A DNA stretch of 64,000 nt from CAIMZW01 sp037133095 (GCA_037133095.1 JBAXOT010000002.1:1-64000); one strand, 5' to 3'; shown: positions 51,344 through 60,247, numbered from the stretch's first letter. The notes: generated from the sequence alone by a model not told the origin. Numbers and translations: made by a program.

Positions 51344-52839
51344 GCTTTTCCAATAATGTCCGCGACAATTTCAGCGCTCATGCCCACCAGGGGTAATCCA
51401 CCGCCAGGATGGGCGGAACCACCAACACAATAAAGATTCTTCAGAGGCGAACGATTGCTGGCACGCAAGAAGGCTGATCTCGCAGAGTTGCTGGAAGTGC
51501 CATAAATCGACCCCCCTGGGGCTTGCACTGTATTTTGTAAATCGAATGGAGTCCGGAATTCCATGACTTCGAGCCGGGGAGAGACTTCCAATCCAAGTTC
51601 ATCTAGTCGGGCAATAATTTTCTCCGCATATTCGAGGGGGTTGGTACGCCAATCCCACCCGCGATCTGGATCGTGGCGAGGTGCATTGACCAAGACAAAC
51701 CATGACTCTTTATTCTCACCTTTAACCATCAGAGGATCATCTGGAGCGCAAATGTAGATCGTCGGGTCCGTGACGGGAATATTTCGGTCGAATACATCAT
51801 TAAATTCTTGGTCGTAATCTTCCGGGAAAAATATATTGTGGTGACCCAATTTTCTTGGCAAATGATCCAACTTTGCATTATCTAAGCCAAGAAGCAGTGA
51901 AAAACCAGCAAGGGATTTTTCAGAAGCCGCGAGTTTAGAACGCGCCTTTTTCGTGGCCCGCAATGAAGTGGAGAGCAATTTGTTGTAGACGAGTTCGGCA
52001 TCGGCATTGGCTACCACAATGTCCGCGTCGATTTTCTCCCCAGTTGCGAGAGTGATACCAGTAGCCATTTGACCATCGTTCTCAATCGCGGTGACCTGAC
52101 TGTTGAGAAAGAAGGAGACGCCCAGCTTGCGGGCGCGTTCCTCGATCGCAACACTTAATTGGCCAATCCCACCTTCGATATGCCAGGCGCCAAAGGTGCT
52201 CTCTACAAAGGCAACAGTGAGAATCACGGCTGGTACTTTTCTCGGATCCGAACCGGTGTACGTCGCATATCTGTCAACAATTTTCGCTAGGTGCGGTTCG
52301 CGGGTGTATTTCGAAGTCAATTTTCGGAGAGAAGTTAAGGGAGAAATGACTCGCATTTCCGATAAAAAGTTCTTGCGCTTCAGCAGAGCCGCGATCGAGG
52401 TTAATTCGGATTCGATAAACGGACCGCGAGCCACATCCCACATATGTTCAGCGCGTTGCATAAGTCGGTGCCACTCGTCCGCCGCCACCTTGCCATATGA
52501 CTTTTCGATTTCAGTGTAGGTCTTAGAGAGCGAAAGATTGGGAAATGTAACGGACGTGCCATCCGCGAAGTGGTAGATAAAAGCGGGATCTACTGGTTTG
52601 ATGTTAAGAAGGAGTTCGATGCGTTTTCCAGTTTTTAAGAAGAGATCTCGATAGATGGCGGGCAAGGTCAAGAGAGAAGGTCCGGTATCGAAGGCGTAGT
52701 CACCGAACCATTCGGTGCGGCACTTACCGCCAGTTCGATCTGAACTTTCATAGACGCTGACCGTATGACCAGCGCGAGCCAAACGAGCAGCCGCCGACAT
52801 GCCGCCAATTCCGGCTCCGATAACGACAATTTTCGCCAT
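51334..52839 (-). CDS. second CrtI-family carotenoid desaturase/dehydrogenase
   Basis: A 501-residue FAD enzyme related to the CrtI at 47259. The FAD site IVVIGAGIGGMSAAARLARA is at residue 4, FDTGPSLLTLPAIY follows, and the ending CVGGSAHPGGGLPLVGMSAE is the CrtI-type C-terminus. In a cluster with a hydratase and a CrtA-like oxygenase, a 3,4-desaturase role (CrtD type) on an acyclic carotenoid is likely; a 4,4'-type oxidase is the alternative. The frame continues far upstream to 53127 in the glycosyltransferase, but the ATG at 52839 overlaps that gene's stop (TAATG) and is the natural start. Confidence 0.87.
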   Translation of the reverse strand: MAKIVVIGAGIGGMSAAARLARAGHTVSVYESSDRTGGKCRTEWFGDYAFDTGPSLLTLPAIYRDLFLKTGKRIELLLNIKPVDPAFIYHFADGTSVTFPNLSLSKTYTEIEKSYGKVAADEWHRLMQRAEHMWDVARGPFIESELTSIAALLKRKNFLSEMRVISPLTSLRKLTSKYTREPHLAKIVDRYATYTGSDPRKVPAVILTVAFVESTFGAWHIEGGIGQLSVAIEERARKLGVSFFLNSQVTAIENDGQMATGITLATGEKIDADIVVANADAELVYNKLLSTSLRATKKARSKLAASEKSLAGFSLLLGLDNAKLDHLPRKLGHHNIFFPEDYDQEFNDVFDRNIPVTDPTIYICAPDDPLMVKGENKESWFVLVNAPRHDPDRGWDWRTNPLEYAEKIIARLDELGLEVSPRLEVMEFRTPFDLQNTVQAPGGSIYGTSSNSARSAFLRASNRSPLKNLYCVGGSAHPGGGLPLVGMSAEIVADIIGKAQA

Positions 52840-53921
52840 TAGTTCGCTACCGATCGGTCTCGCCATATAAGTGCGCCACGACTTTTTCGAACCCAGGAAA
52901 GGCACACTAAATAGATAAAGAAGAGAGCTGAGAGCGGGTGCAAAAGCGCCGCGTTTACTGCACCTTTTGTCTTTGCCGCCGCGACAATTCGCGAGAGGAC
53001 GATCGCAAAGTATGCATACCAGCCCAACAAGGACCCGTTTATCGCAATCAGAAATGGGATGACCCCGGTTGCTAGAAAGAGGAGAACCGTGAGAACTGAG
53101 CCAGGAATTCCACCAAATGCTCGCCATAGTGATTTGGTGTAGCCATCAATCAAATCTGGTGCGGACCCATACATTCGACATTGCGCAACGGCAGATCCAT
53201 CAGCAACGCCACCTTTAAATTTGGCTGCAATCAAAGATCGGGCAAGTTCCAAATCATCGAGAATTTCGTTTTTGATTGCCTCGTGACCGCCGACTACTTC
53301 GTAGGCGGATCGCCTCACAATAAAGAACTGTCCATTAGCGATTGTCATCGAACGATTGGGAAACTTCTCGGCAAGACGCAACGGGACGCTTGCCAGCCAA
53401 GACCACTGTAAGAGTGGCTGAATGAGTCGTTCTGCAAAAGTAATGGCAATTTCTTGAGGGTATGGCGAAATGAAATCCCAATTGAGCCGTTTCATTGTGG
53501 CTATCGCAGCGGAGACGGCGGTTGGCTGCAGTCGCACATCGGCATCAAGAAAAACCAAGAATTCCGCGGTCTCGTCCGCGCTCAACTGATGGCAGGCAAA
53601 TACCTTTCCGAGCCAACCCTCCGGCAGGGTGCGCCCATTCACATAGCGAAAATTCGGAGAATGGATCGACTTCAATAAATCTTCTGTGTTATCGCTGGAA
53701 CCATCATTAAGAACTGTAACTGCTAGTCCAGGAATTGACGTCTGCTCCAAAGCCGACGTGGTTGTGGCGATTACATTTGATGATTCATTTCGCATCGGTA
53801 TCAAGATTGCGACACTTTCGGAGGTGAGTACTGAATCGGTGACTTTGACCGATCGCATTGTAAAAGCGTTAAGAATTGTAAGGAACAGGGCGACTGATGT
53901 GAGAATGAGGAAGAGCATCAC
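52839..53921 (-). CDS. family 2 glycosyltransferase of the carotenoid (CruC/CrtQ) type
   Basis: A 360-residue membrane-bound GT-A enzyme. An N-terminal membrane segment precedes AILIPMRNES, LNDGSSDNT (nucleotide-sugar site), LDADVRLQP (DxD), and LDDLELARSL, followed by QCRMYGS and two or three C-terminal membrane segments. Such enzymes add a sugar to a carotenoid hydroxyl. It starts with GTG (53921) or ATG (53918), directly after the CruF stop, and is followed by the second desaturase with a TAATG junction. Confidence 0.86.
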   Translation of the reverse strand: MMLFLILTSVALFLTILNAFTMRSVKVTDSVLTSESVAILIPMRNESSNVIATTTSALEQTSIPGLAVTVLNDGSSDNTEDLLKSIHSPNFRYVNGRTLPEGWLGKVFACHQLSADETAEFLVFLDADVRLQPTAVSAAIATMKRLNWDFISPYPQEIAITFAERLIQPLLQWSWLASVPLRLAEKFPNRSMTIANGQFFIVRRSAYEVVGGHEAIKNEILDDLELARSLIAAKFKGGVADGSAVAQCRMYGSAPDLIDGYTKSLWRAFGGIPGSVLTVLLFLATGVIPFLIAINGSLLGWYAYFAIVLSRIVAAAKTKGAVNAALLHPLSALFFIYLVCLSWVRKSRGALIWRDRSVAN

Positions 53922-54734
53922 TTAACGATCATCGGGTCGACCAAAGCGAGCTTTGAAAAAGTAGGGACCTAATATCGCACCAAAACAGAGTCCGCCGATG
54001 AGCGCGGTTCCCGGGCGATGAAAGAAAAAGAGATTGCCAATCACGCCAGAAAAGAAAGTCCATGCCAACATGATTTCAGGTATAGATTGGTTTGCACCAT
54101 GGCGACGGCGCTCTTTTGGAAGTATGACGTTAAGTAAACCCATTAGCGCGATACCAGAGAGCAACCACCCAAAAGAGTTTGATAGTGGAATCGCGGCATT
54201 GAAAGGCGTGTGGGGACCAGAGACCTTCCATGTCCAACGATTGGCGGCAACCATTTGCGGATCGAGAAAGAGATCCCAGGCCATCAACCCGAAGCCTCCT
54301 GCAAGAAAAATCCAGTTCCGTGAAATTCTTCTTGCGAGAATTAGAATGGGATGAGAGAGCATCAACCAGGCAAAGGGAACGACCAAAGGAACGCCAGCAA
54401 TCTGAACACCGAGTGAGTGGTCATAGTGATATCTGCCAAATGGCCAGCCAGTTCTGCTTCCGACCTGCTCAATAACCAGGGCAAAAGAAAATGTCACTAA
54501 GAAAAAAATCGAGAGATATTTGGCGCCGTACGAGAGATATGCGTGAATCAGCATGGTGGTAGCGCCAACGTAGACAATTGCCAGAGTCAGATTTCGAAGC
54601 GCGACTCCATGAACCAGCGGGTAGGCGATTTGAAGCCCCACGGCGGTGGCGAGGATTAGGTACATTCCCAATTTTTGCCCAAAGGATGGTCCGCGACGTC
54701 GGTCACCTCTTGGGCGGTAATGGCGCATCGACAT
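53922..54734 (-). CDS. cruF: carotenoid 1,2-hydratase of the CruF family
   Basis: A 270-residue membrane protein of the carotenoid biosynthesis DUF422 family, with seven or so hydrophobic segments. The family blocks SRTGWPFGRYHYDHSLG, GVPLVVPFAWLML, WDLFLDPQMVAANRWTW and PLSNSFGWLLSG are present. CruF adds water to the 1,2 double bond at the end of an acyclic carotenoid, creating the 1-hydroxyl used for glycosylation. It lies 17 bases after the CrtA-like gene and directly before the glycosyltransferase. Confidence 0.9.
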   Translation of the reverse strand: MSMRHYRPRGDRRRGPSFGQKLGMYLILATAVGLQIAYPLVHGVALRNLTLAIVYVGATTMLIHAYLSYGAKYLSIFFLVTFSFALVIEQVGSRTGWPFGRYHYDHSLGVQIAGVPLVVPFAWLMLSHPILILARRISRNWIFLAGGFGLMAWDLFLDPQMVAANRWTWKVSGPHTPFNAAIPLSNSFGWLLSGIALMGLLNVILPKERRRHGANQSIPEIMLAWTFFSGVIGNLFFFHRPGTALIGGLCFGAILGPYFFKARFGRPDDR

Positions 54735-54751
54735 GGGGCAATTCTGCCTTA

Positions 54752-55435
54752 CTAATCTTGTGTGGGTTGCCCACTAATTTCACCACGCTGATCGATGACG
54801 GCAAACCGAGCAAATAACTCCTCGGAGTACCACTTTTCGGTTTCCGTAGCCGAAATGGCACCAACATGAGCGGATCCTTTATAGGCAAAATCGCGAAGCG
54901 CAGCAGCGTTGGACCAGAGTGAGAAAGTACCTTGAAGACCCAACGGTGCCTCACCTATTCCAATCGCATATGTCAAACCAGGGCTGGTGCGCAGACTTTC
55001 CACCACCGGGGGTACAGATTTCAGAAAGAGCAGATTTTTCCTTGGTTTTATCCGCGCCCTAGTAATTGCCGCCACTTCTCCTTCCCATCCTTCAATGGGA
55101 GTGGCCGCGAATGGCTCTTGACCAGACCACTCACCGTGCGCCGACAAGGGGTGCAAAACGGCTCGATATTCCGACTGCGAGAATTTTCGCCAATTGTTGA
55201 TAAGAGCGGAATTATCAAAGTGATCTAACTTTGCCTCATCAAGAGTAACTAAGAGACCCCATCGCTTCAGGTCGGCATCTCGTGGCGTAAAACTCTTTCC
55301 CTTTCCAGTTCCCAGCAATTTGGAAAATGCGATATCTGAATTGAGTCGAAGTCGAACCTGGTCTGTAGCCATATGGCTGATTGCTCGAGGTATCGAACCC
55401 CAGGAAACTTTCCAGAGGTAGAGCGCGGTGATCAC
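54752..55435 (-). CDS. CrtA-like (spheroidene monooxygenase family) protein
   Basis: A 227-residue heme-type monooxygenase family protein. The pattern follows CrtA: ALYLWKVSWGSIPRA at the start, FSKLLGTGKGKSFTPRDADL, FDNSALINNWRKFS, FAATPIEGWEG, SPGLTYAIGIGEAPLGLQGT and a final TEKWYSEELFARFAV. CrtA enzymes add oxygen at C-2 of acyclic carotenoids and form keto groups. In this cluster it would make a ketocarotenoid. It shares a 4-base overlap with the alpha/beta hydrolase upstream. Confidence 0.83.
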   Translation of the reverse strand: MITALYLWKVSWGSIPRAISHMATDQVRLRLNSDIAFSKLLGTGKGKSFTPRDADLKRWGLLVTLDEAKLDHFDNSALINNWRKFSQSEYRAVLHPLSAHGEWSGQEPFAATPIEGWEGEVAAITRARIKPRKNLLFLKSVPPVVESLRTSPGLTYAIGIGEAPLGLQGTFSLWSNAAALRDFAYKGSAHVGAISATETEKWYSEELFARFAVIDQRGEISGQPTQD

Positions 55436-56226
55436 ACCGATATTCCTGTGGTGGCGAAAATTTCTGCAATGACTTCTTCAGGGTGGTCCCACATAGGCGC
55501 ATGGCCGCTTTGCGGCAGAATGGTCCACCGTGCATGAGGGGGAGTCAGAACTCGCTCCTGACTAGTTCGGGCTGGCAAGGTGTTGTCCGTATCGCCAAAA
55601 ATAATTGTTACTGGAATCGCCGCAGAGATGGCTTTATCGAATCGCTTCCTTAACAATCCATCCCAGGCTGGGAAATAACCTTGCGCCCGACTCAATGCCA
55701 ACGTCGCATCAACACACAATTCATAATCGAATTCTTCCCACAGCGGGCTGACCCCAGCGAATCCAATTTTTCGACCCCATGGAAATTTGAGCAAGCTCGG
55801 CGCTACGGTTCGTAGCCCAGTCGCCAGGTAACGCGAAATAGCCGAACCAGGGACTCGCATACTCCAGGGGGTTAACCAAAGCCCAGCCGGGGCAACGCCA
55901 GTAACCGAAAGAATTATTTCCGGGTAATTTGCGGCAAGTTCTAACGAGATCCAGCCACCAAGAGAATTGCCCGCAACATGGAATTTTTCGATCCCCAAAT
56001 CTTGCATGTTCTGCAGCACCAATTCAGCGAGGGCTGAGGGATCCATTGCTTGCTGAGGATCAAAATCCGAATTGCCATGACCTGGGAGATCAATGGTGAT
56101 GACTGTGAATTTCTTGGCCAATTCTGGGGTGACAAGTTTCCATGCAGTACTCGCCGAACCCATGCCATGAATTAGAAGAAGTGGTGTTCCAGATCCAGAG
56201 CGCTGGGTCGATAATTTCATTTCCAT
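55432..56226 (-). CDS. alpha/beta hydrolase in the carotenoid operon
   Basis: A 264-residue hydrolase. LLIHGMGSASTAW gives the oxyanion site, GNSLGGWISL the nucleophile Ser, GDTDNTLP the Asp and QSGHAPMWDHPE the His. It overlaps the CrtA-like gene by 4 bases and is the first gene of the minus-strand carotenoid operon (56226 down to 51334), yet carotenoid synthesis needs no known hydrolase. It may act on an acyl group of the glycosylated pigment (inference). Confidence 0.83.
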   Translation of the reverse strand: MEMKLSTQRSGSGTPLLLIHGMGSASTAWKLVTPELAKKFTVITIDLPGHGNSDFDPQQAMDPSALAELVLQNMQDLGIEKFHVAGNSLGGWISLELAANYPEIILSVTGVAPAGLWLTPWSMRVPGSAISRYLATGLRTVAPSLLKFPWGRKIGFAGVSPLWEEFDYELCVDATLALSRAQGYFPAWDGLLRKRFDKAISAAIPVTIIFGDTDNTLPARTSQERVLTPPHARWTILPQSGHAPMWDHPEEVIAEIFATTGISV

Positions 56227-56262
56227 ATTTTAGAGGTAAGCGATTGCTTTAAGTCCTTCGAA

Positions 56263-56550
56263 TTACCCTAATAGCCTGCGTGCATCCTTGGTAAGCGCAT
56301 AAAAAGCCCACTTTCCGCGCTGGGTTCTGGAAAGTAACCCGGCATCAACCAGTAATTTCAGGTGATGGCTGACCGTGCTTTGCGCCAGACCAATATCGGG
56401 GGTCAGGTCGCAAACACATGCCTCGGCATTTTCCCCAGCGGCAACCGCCATCATGATCTCTAATCGAGTGTTATCGCCCAAGGCTTTAAATTGAACCGCC
56501 ATTTTCTCCAAGACTTTTGGCGCTTTAGTTAAACCAATGGTGTGCGACAC
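56263..56550 (-). CDS. arsR: ArsR-family arsenic-responsive repressor
   Basis: A 95-residue winged-helix repressor. ACVCDL carries the Cys pair for arsenite in the DNA-recognition segment region, and QSTVSHHLKLLVDAGLL is the recognition helix. The end TQRGKWAFYALT forms the wing. The start is GTG, with its promoter shared with the arsenic efflux operon. It should leave the DNA when arsenite binds, releasing both genes. The operator is the palindrome at 56583-56610. Confidence 0.9.
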   Translation of the reverse strand: MSHTIGLTKAPKVLEKMAVQFKALGDNTRLEIMMAVAAGENAEACVCDLTPDIGLAQSTVSHHLKLLVDAGLLSRTQRGKWAFYALTKDARRLLG

Positions 56551-56582
56551 AGATCAAGTATAGCGCGTCACATTGACGTTTA

Positions 56583-56610
56583 TCGATATGACCTGATACT
56601 GTCATATCGA
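56583..56610. promoter_or_regulatory. ArsR operator, perfect inverted repeat
   Basis: TCGATATGAC (56583-56592) and GTCATATCGA (56601-56610) are perfect 10-base inverted arms around an 8-base spacer. They sit in the gap between the divergent arsR and permease genes, and further TCGA-type half-sites flank them. The arrangement is that of an ArsR/SmtB operator. Confidence 0.8.
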
Positions 56611-56637
56611 AATAATTCGATAGGAGCACAAGAGAAA

Positions 56638-57777
56638 ATGACGATCAACCTCAGTGAATCGCCGAAATTCCTAGAGCTCGTCGATTCCGCGTCCTGTTGT
56701 GACGACACGACTTCAGATTGTTGCGTTGGCCAAGAATGTTGCCCTCCAGGCTTGCAGGCGGGCACCCCGATCTGGAAATCTGTCGGAACTTTCTTAGCGC
56801 TAGTCACGAGTTTCGGTCTCAGCGATTACTGGTTCGGCAAGTTTCTCTCTTCTCACATGACGGCACTTTCGCCAAGATTTCGGGACTCACTTTCCTTTTT
56901 CATCTCACACGCCATCGGTCTGCTCTCTTTACTTGGCGCAATCACGATGCTGGCAGTTTTTGCCCGCTCTTTCATCGACGCCGAGAAGGTTCGGGATCAC
57001 ATGAGTCGAGTGAACACTCTCAAGGGTCATGGGGTAGCCGCCGGAATTGGCGTAGCGACTCCCTTTTGTTCCTGCAGCGCTGTTCCGGTTTTCACGGGTT
57101 TTGTTCGAAGTGGCGTGCCGGTCAGCCAAGCAATCTCATTCTTAGTGGCAAGTCCGCTCGTCAATGAGGTCTCCATTGTCCTGTTGGCTACATCCATTGG
57201 TTGGGCTGTCGCTGGGCTGTATGCGGCAACTGGATTCGCTATTGCCGTAATTGCCGGACTTCTCTTGCGCCAATACGCCACTGCCGAGCGCACTGAAGTT
57301 CGCCCGGTCAAAAGTCTGATGCTCATCGATGCCACCGGAAATTCAGTCAAACCATCACTGCGCGTTCGACTCGATTCGGCCCTTTCGGAATCTCGCGAAA
57401 CCGTGCGAACCACATTTATCTTTATTCTTATCGGTGTTGCAGCTGGTTCATTAATCCACGGCTGGCTTCCCGTGAGCACCATCGAGAAGTTTGTATCGTT
57501 CGGTCCTGTTCTCGGAGTCGTTGCGGCGACCGCGATAGGTGTTCCACTGTATTCAGGGATCGCCACGGTCATACCCGTGATTACAGCTTTGCACGAAAAG
57601 GGAGTTCCTATGGGAACTCTTCTCGCCTTCAGCATGAGCGTTACCGCACTTTCCTTACCGGAGGCTCTCTTGCTTCGAAAAGTTATGAAGCCGAAATTGC
57701 TAGCCGCGTATTTTGGCATCGTGGCATTAGGAATCATCGGTATAGGAATTCTTTTCAATATCTTGTTGCGGAATTAG
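56638..57777 (+). CDS. ArsP-type organoarsenical/arsenite permease (DUF318 family)
   Basis: A 379-residue membrane protein with eight or so hydrophobic segments. The core motif ATPFCSCSAVPVFTGFVRSG and the following SFLVASPLVNEVS are the ArsP signature, and the second repeat has GVPLYSGIATVIPVITAL. The N-terminal tail is unusual: CC-x5-CC-x4-CC, with six Cys in about 18 residues (for example DCCVGQECCPPG), a likely metalloid site. The frame extends upstream to 56542, but the ATG at 56638, with AGGAG upstream, is the probable start. It begins a run with the aquaporin and arsenate reductase genes. Confidence 0.87.
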   Translation: MTINLSESPKFLELVDSASCCDDTTSDCCVGQECCPPGLQAGTPIWKSVGTFLALVTSFGLSDYWFGKFLSSHMTALSPRFRDSLSFFISHAIGLLSLLGAITMLAVFARSFIDAEKVRDHMSRVNTLKGHGVAAGIGVATPFCSCSAVPVFTGFVRSGVPVSQAISFLVASPLVNEVSIVLLATSIGWAVAGLYAATGFAIAVIAGLLLRQYATAERTEVRPVKSLMLIDATGNSVKPSLRVRLDSALSESRETVRTTFIFILIGVAAGSLIHGWLPVSTIEKFVSFGPVLGVVAATAIGVPLYSGIATVIPVITALHEKGVPMGTLLAFSMSVTALSLPEALLLRKVMKPKLLAAYFGIVALGIIGIGILFNILLRN

Positions 57778-57779
57778 TT

Positions 57780-58451
57780 ATGAAGCCAACTTCATTAAGA
57801 AAATATGCTGCTGAATTTCTAGGAACGCAGGTTTTAGTCTGCGCCATTGTCGGATCTGGCATTATGGCCACAAACCTGACCTCGGATGTCGGGCTGCAGT
57901 TGTTCATTAATGCATTGGCAACCATATTTTCCCTTGGTCTGTTAATTTTCGTTTTCTCTGAAATAAGTGGATCACACTTCAATCCGGTGGTGACTCTCGC
58001 GGCGCTTGCTCAACGGAAAATTTCATTTCAAGATTTCCTTCTTTATCTTTTCGCTCAATTCCTTGGTGGCATTACCGGCGCTATCTTGGCAAATTCCATG
58101 TTCAGCCATACAGCAATATCGCACTCACGGCATATTCGAACCGAAGGCGGCTATTTTCTCTCAGAGGTGGTGGCCACGGCCGGCCTACTATTTTTAATAA
58201 ATATTTTGGGATCCCAAGGTAAAGGTAAAGCTGCCCCCTTTGTCGTCGCTGGCTGGATTGGTTCGGCATATTTCTTCACTTCTTCGACATCTTTTGCCAA
58301 CCCTGCCGTCACCTTGGCGCGCTCATTTACTGATACTTTCTCGGGCATTTCCCTTCACTCTGTGCCAATGTTTATCTTCGCGCAGGTCATAGGCGCTGGG
58401 CTAGGAACTGCACTTGTTCAAATATTTTTAACCTCGAAAAGGGAGAGATAA
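57780..58451 (+). CDS. aquaglyceroporin-family channel (AqpS type)
   Basis: A 223-residue MIP channel with six membrane segments. The first half has HFNPVVTLA (NPV instead of NPA) and the second FANPAVTLARSFTD, the usual pore pair. Channels found next to arsenic genes, such as AqpS of Sinorhizobium, let arsenite out of the cell. It lies 2 bases after the permease stop and directly before arsC, so an arsenite route is likely. Water or glycerol passage is the alternative. Confidence 0.9.
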   Translation: MKPTSLRKYAAEFLGTQVLVCAIVGSGIMATNLTSDVGLQLFINALATIFSLGLLIFVFSEISGSHFNPVVTLAALAQRKISFQDFLLYLFAQFLGGITGAILANSMFSHTAISHSRHIRTEGGYFLSEVVATAGLLFLINILGSQGKGKAAPFVVAGWIGSAYFFTSSTSFANPAVTLARSFTDTFSGISLHSVPMFIFAQVIGAGLGTALVQIFLTSKRER

Positions 58452-58859
58452 ATGGCTACTGAAAAACCGACAGTCTTGTTCGTCTGCGTCCATAATGCCG
58501 GGCGTTCGCAGATGGCAGCCGGATTTATGCGTGAATTATCGGGTGGGGCAGTGGAAGTCCTCTCGGCAGGATCCGAGCCTAAGGAATCGATCAATCCTGT
58601 TGCTATCGAGGTCATGGCCGAAATAGGGATTGATATCGCCAACAATGTTCCCAAAATTCTCACGACCGAAGCCGTTCAAGAGTCAGATGCGGTTATCACA
58701 ATGGGATGTGGCGATGTCTGCCCCGTGTTTCCCGGCAAGAAATATGAAGATTGGGTTCTCGAAGACCCTGCCGGCAAAGATTTAGAGACGGTTCGAATTA
58801 TTAGAGATCAAATCAAAGGACGAGTTACGGCGCTAATGAGCGAATTACTTCCTGCTTAA
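58452..58859 (+). CDS. arsC: arsenate reductase, thioredoxin-coupled (LMW-PTP fold)
   Basis: A 135-residue enzyme with a phosphatase loop C-x5-R: VCVHNAGRSQ, catalytic Cys about 12 and Arg about 18. CGDVCPVFPGKKYEDW and VLEDPAGKD are further family blocks, including Cys residues that pass electrons from thioredoxin or mycothiol/mycoredoxin. It reduces arsenate to arsenite, which the permease or channel then exports. It starts directly after the aqpS-type gene stop. Confidence 0.92.
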   Translation: MATEKPTVLFVCVHNAGRSQMAAGFMRELSGGAVEVLSAGSEPKESINPVAIEVMAEIGIDIANNVPKILTTEAVQESDAVITMGCGDVCPVFPGKKYEDWVLEDPAGKDLETVRIIRDQIKGRVTALMSELLPA

Positions 58860-59167
58860 AGTCCGAATTCTTCACGCCGTCCCTCGGGAACGAGAGTAAG
58901 AAATTCAGCGTTGTGCCGTTTAATAACTTTGGGTACGTACGGGCAGTAGGGGAGAACATCAAAGTTCTTTGATTTCGCCTCTTTGAGTACGTGCATCACC
59001 AACTCCTCGGCTATGCCTTTTCCGCCAAACTCTGGGAATACCTCCGTATGGTTGAGCAATATAGAGTTACCTTGTAACTGGTAGGTCAAGAAACCTGCCA
59101 AGACTTCATCGACATAGATTTCGTAGCGAAGGCTCCCTGGATTTGCTCGGACCACGTTCAAATGCAT
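58856..59167 (-). CDS. small GNAT-family acetyltransferase (NATD1/YjdJ type)
   Basis: A 103-residue single-domain acyltransferase. RYEIYVDEVLAGFLTYQLQ is the family N-terminus; HTEVFPEFGGKGIAEELVMHVL carries the acetyl-CoA loop (GGKGIAEEL); CPYVPKVIKRH is the C-terminal block with a Cys-Pro. The substrate is unknown. It overlaps the convergent arsC by 4 bases, and its start is followed upstream by a 176-base gap that holds no clear gene. Confidence 0.87.
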   Translation of the reverse strand: MHLNVVRANPGSLRYEIYVDEVLAGFLTYQLQGNSILLNHTEVFPEFGGKGIAEELVMHVLKEAKSKNFDVLPYCPYVPKVIKRHNAEFLTLVPEGRREEFGL

Positions 59168-59343
59168 GACTCCCTAAAATCGATCAATTACCGACGAAAA
59201 TTGGTCGTGCCCCATTGCACTTAATAAGTTCATCATATGTGGTCGGATAAACGGCGTGGAGCTGCTCGGCATCGGTCCGAACATTTGGCGAAGTTTTGAC
59301 ACTGGCCGCCCTTTTCTCGGGTGGCGAATCTGACTAACATTTT

Positions 59344-60219
59344 ATGATGCAAGAATCGCTATTTACTCGCTCTAATGGTCAAATTGTTGCCTACTTTGAT
59401 TACGGACAAAGCGACGATGTTGTTTTTTGGCATCACGGCACGCCTATGGCTGGTCCGATTTACCCAAATTTGAAGGCAAAAGCGGATGAAAATAGATTTC
59501 GAATCATCGAGATTGTTCGATCTGGTTATGGAAGCTCGACGGCGAATCCTGATCGCAGTGTCAATTCTCTTTCCAAAATAAATCTCGAAGTTGCGGATGC
59601 TCTTGGAATCGAGAAATTCGCCATTTACGGAAACTCGGGCGGAGGTCCTCACGCGTTGGCAGCCGGTCATCTTTCCGGCAGCCGGTGTTTAGCTCAGTTG
59701 GTCATCTCAAGTTTGGCACCCGTGGATGATGCGAACTATGACTTTCTTGACGGGATGTCTGATGAGAACCGAGAGTGGTGGAGCCTCTTAAGACATGACA
59801 TGGGCTCCTTTGAAGCCAAGTTATCTGCGGAGGCTACAAACATGGCTACATATACTTTTGATCAAATTAAAGAGATGCTGGAAGGAGATCCAGAAAATCC
59901 AATTTCTGATGAATATATTTTGAACTTTCTAGCAAGACTTGAGTATTCGTTCACACAAGGATCCGCTGGCTTGAAAGAGGATCAGCTGGCTTTTGGAAAA
60001 CCATGGGAATTTCTTTTGACGGAAATCTCGTCACCTGTACAGCTCTGGGCTGGGATGAAGGATGTTGATGTGCCACCGGCTCACGCTCGATACTTGAACC
60101 GAATGATTCCTAACTCAGATTTGCATGTCATTCCTGATAAAAATCATGACACTATTTCCATACCCGCAATTGAAAGCGGTTTTGCATGGTTACGCCAGAT
60201 CTTCGACTCACAGTTTTAA
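59344..60219 (+). CDS. alpha/beta hydrolase
   Basis: A 291-residue hydrolase of the proline-iminopeptidase/haloperoxidase-like group. WHHGTPM carries the oxyanion region, YGNSGGGPHAL the nucleophile Ser, DVDVPP the likely Asp and KNHDT the His. It begins with ATGATG and has TAACAT as a possible -10 element just before, so the transcript may be leaderless. The substrate is unknown, and no neighbours suggest a role. Confidence 0.84.
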   Translation: MMQESLFTRSNGQIVAYFDYGQSDDVVFWHHGTPMAGPIYPNLKAKADENRFRIIEIVRSGYGSSTANPDRSVNSLSKINLEVADALGIEKFAIYGNSGGGPHALAAGHLSGSRCLAQLVISSLAPVDDANYDFLDGMSDENREWWSLLRHDMGSFEAKLSAEATNMATYTFDQIKEMLEGDPENPISDEYILNFLARLEYSFTQGSAGLKEDQLAFGKPWEFLLTEISSPVQLWAGMKDVDVPPAHARYLNRMIPNSDLHVIPDKNHDTISIPAIESGFAWLRQIFDSQF

Positions 60220-60247
60220 CCAAAAGTCGAAAAGGATTTCGCCCGAA

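Noticed and set aside
52840..53127. N-terminal extension of the second desaturase into the glycosyltransferase gene
   Set aside because: It carries no FAD domain and overlaps the 3' end of the glycosyltransferase; the ATG at 52839 gives the normal dinucleotide-binding start.
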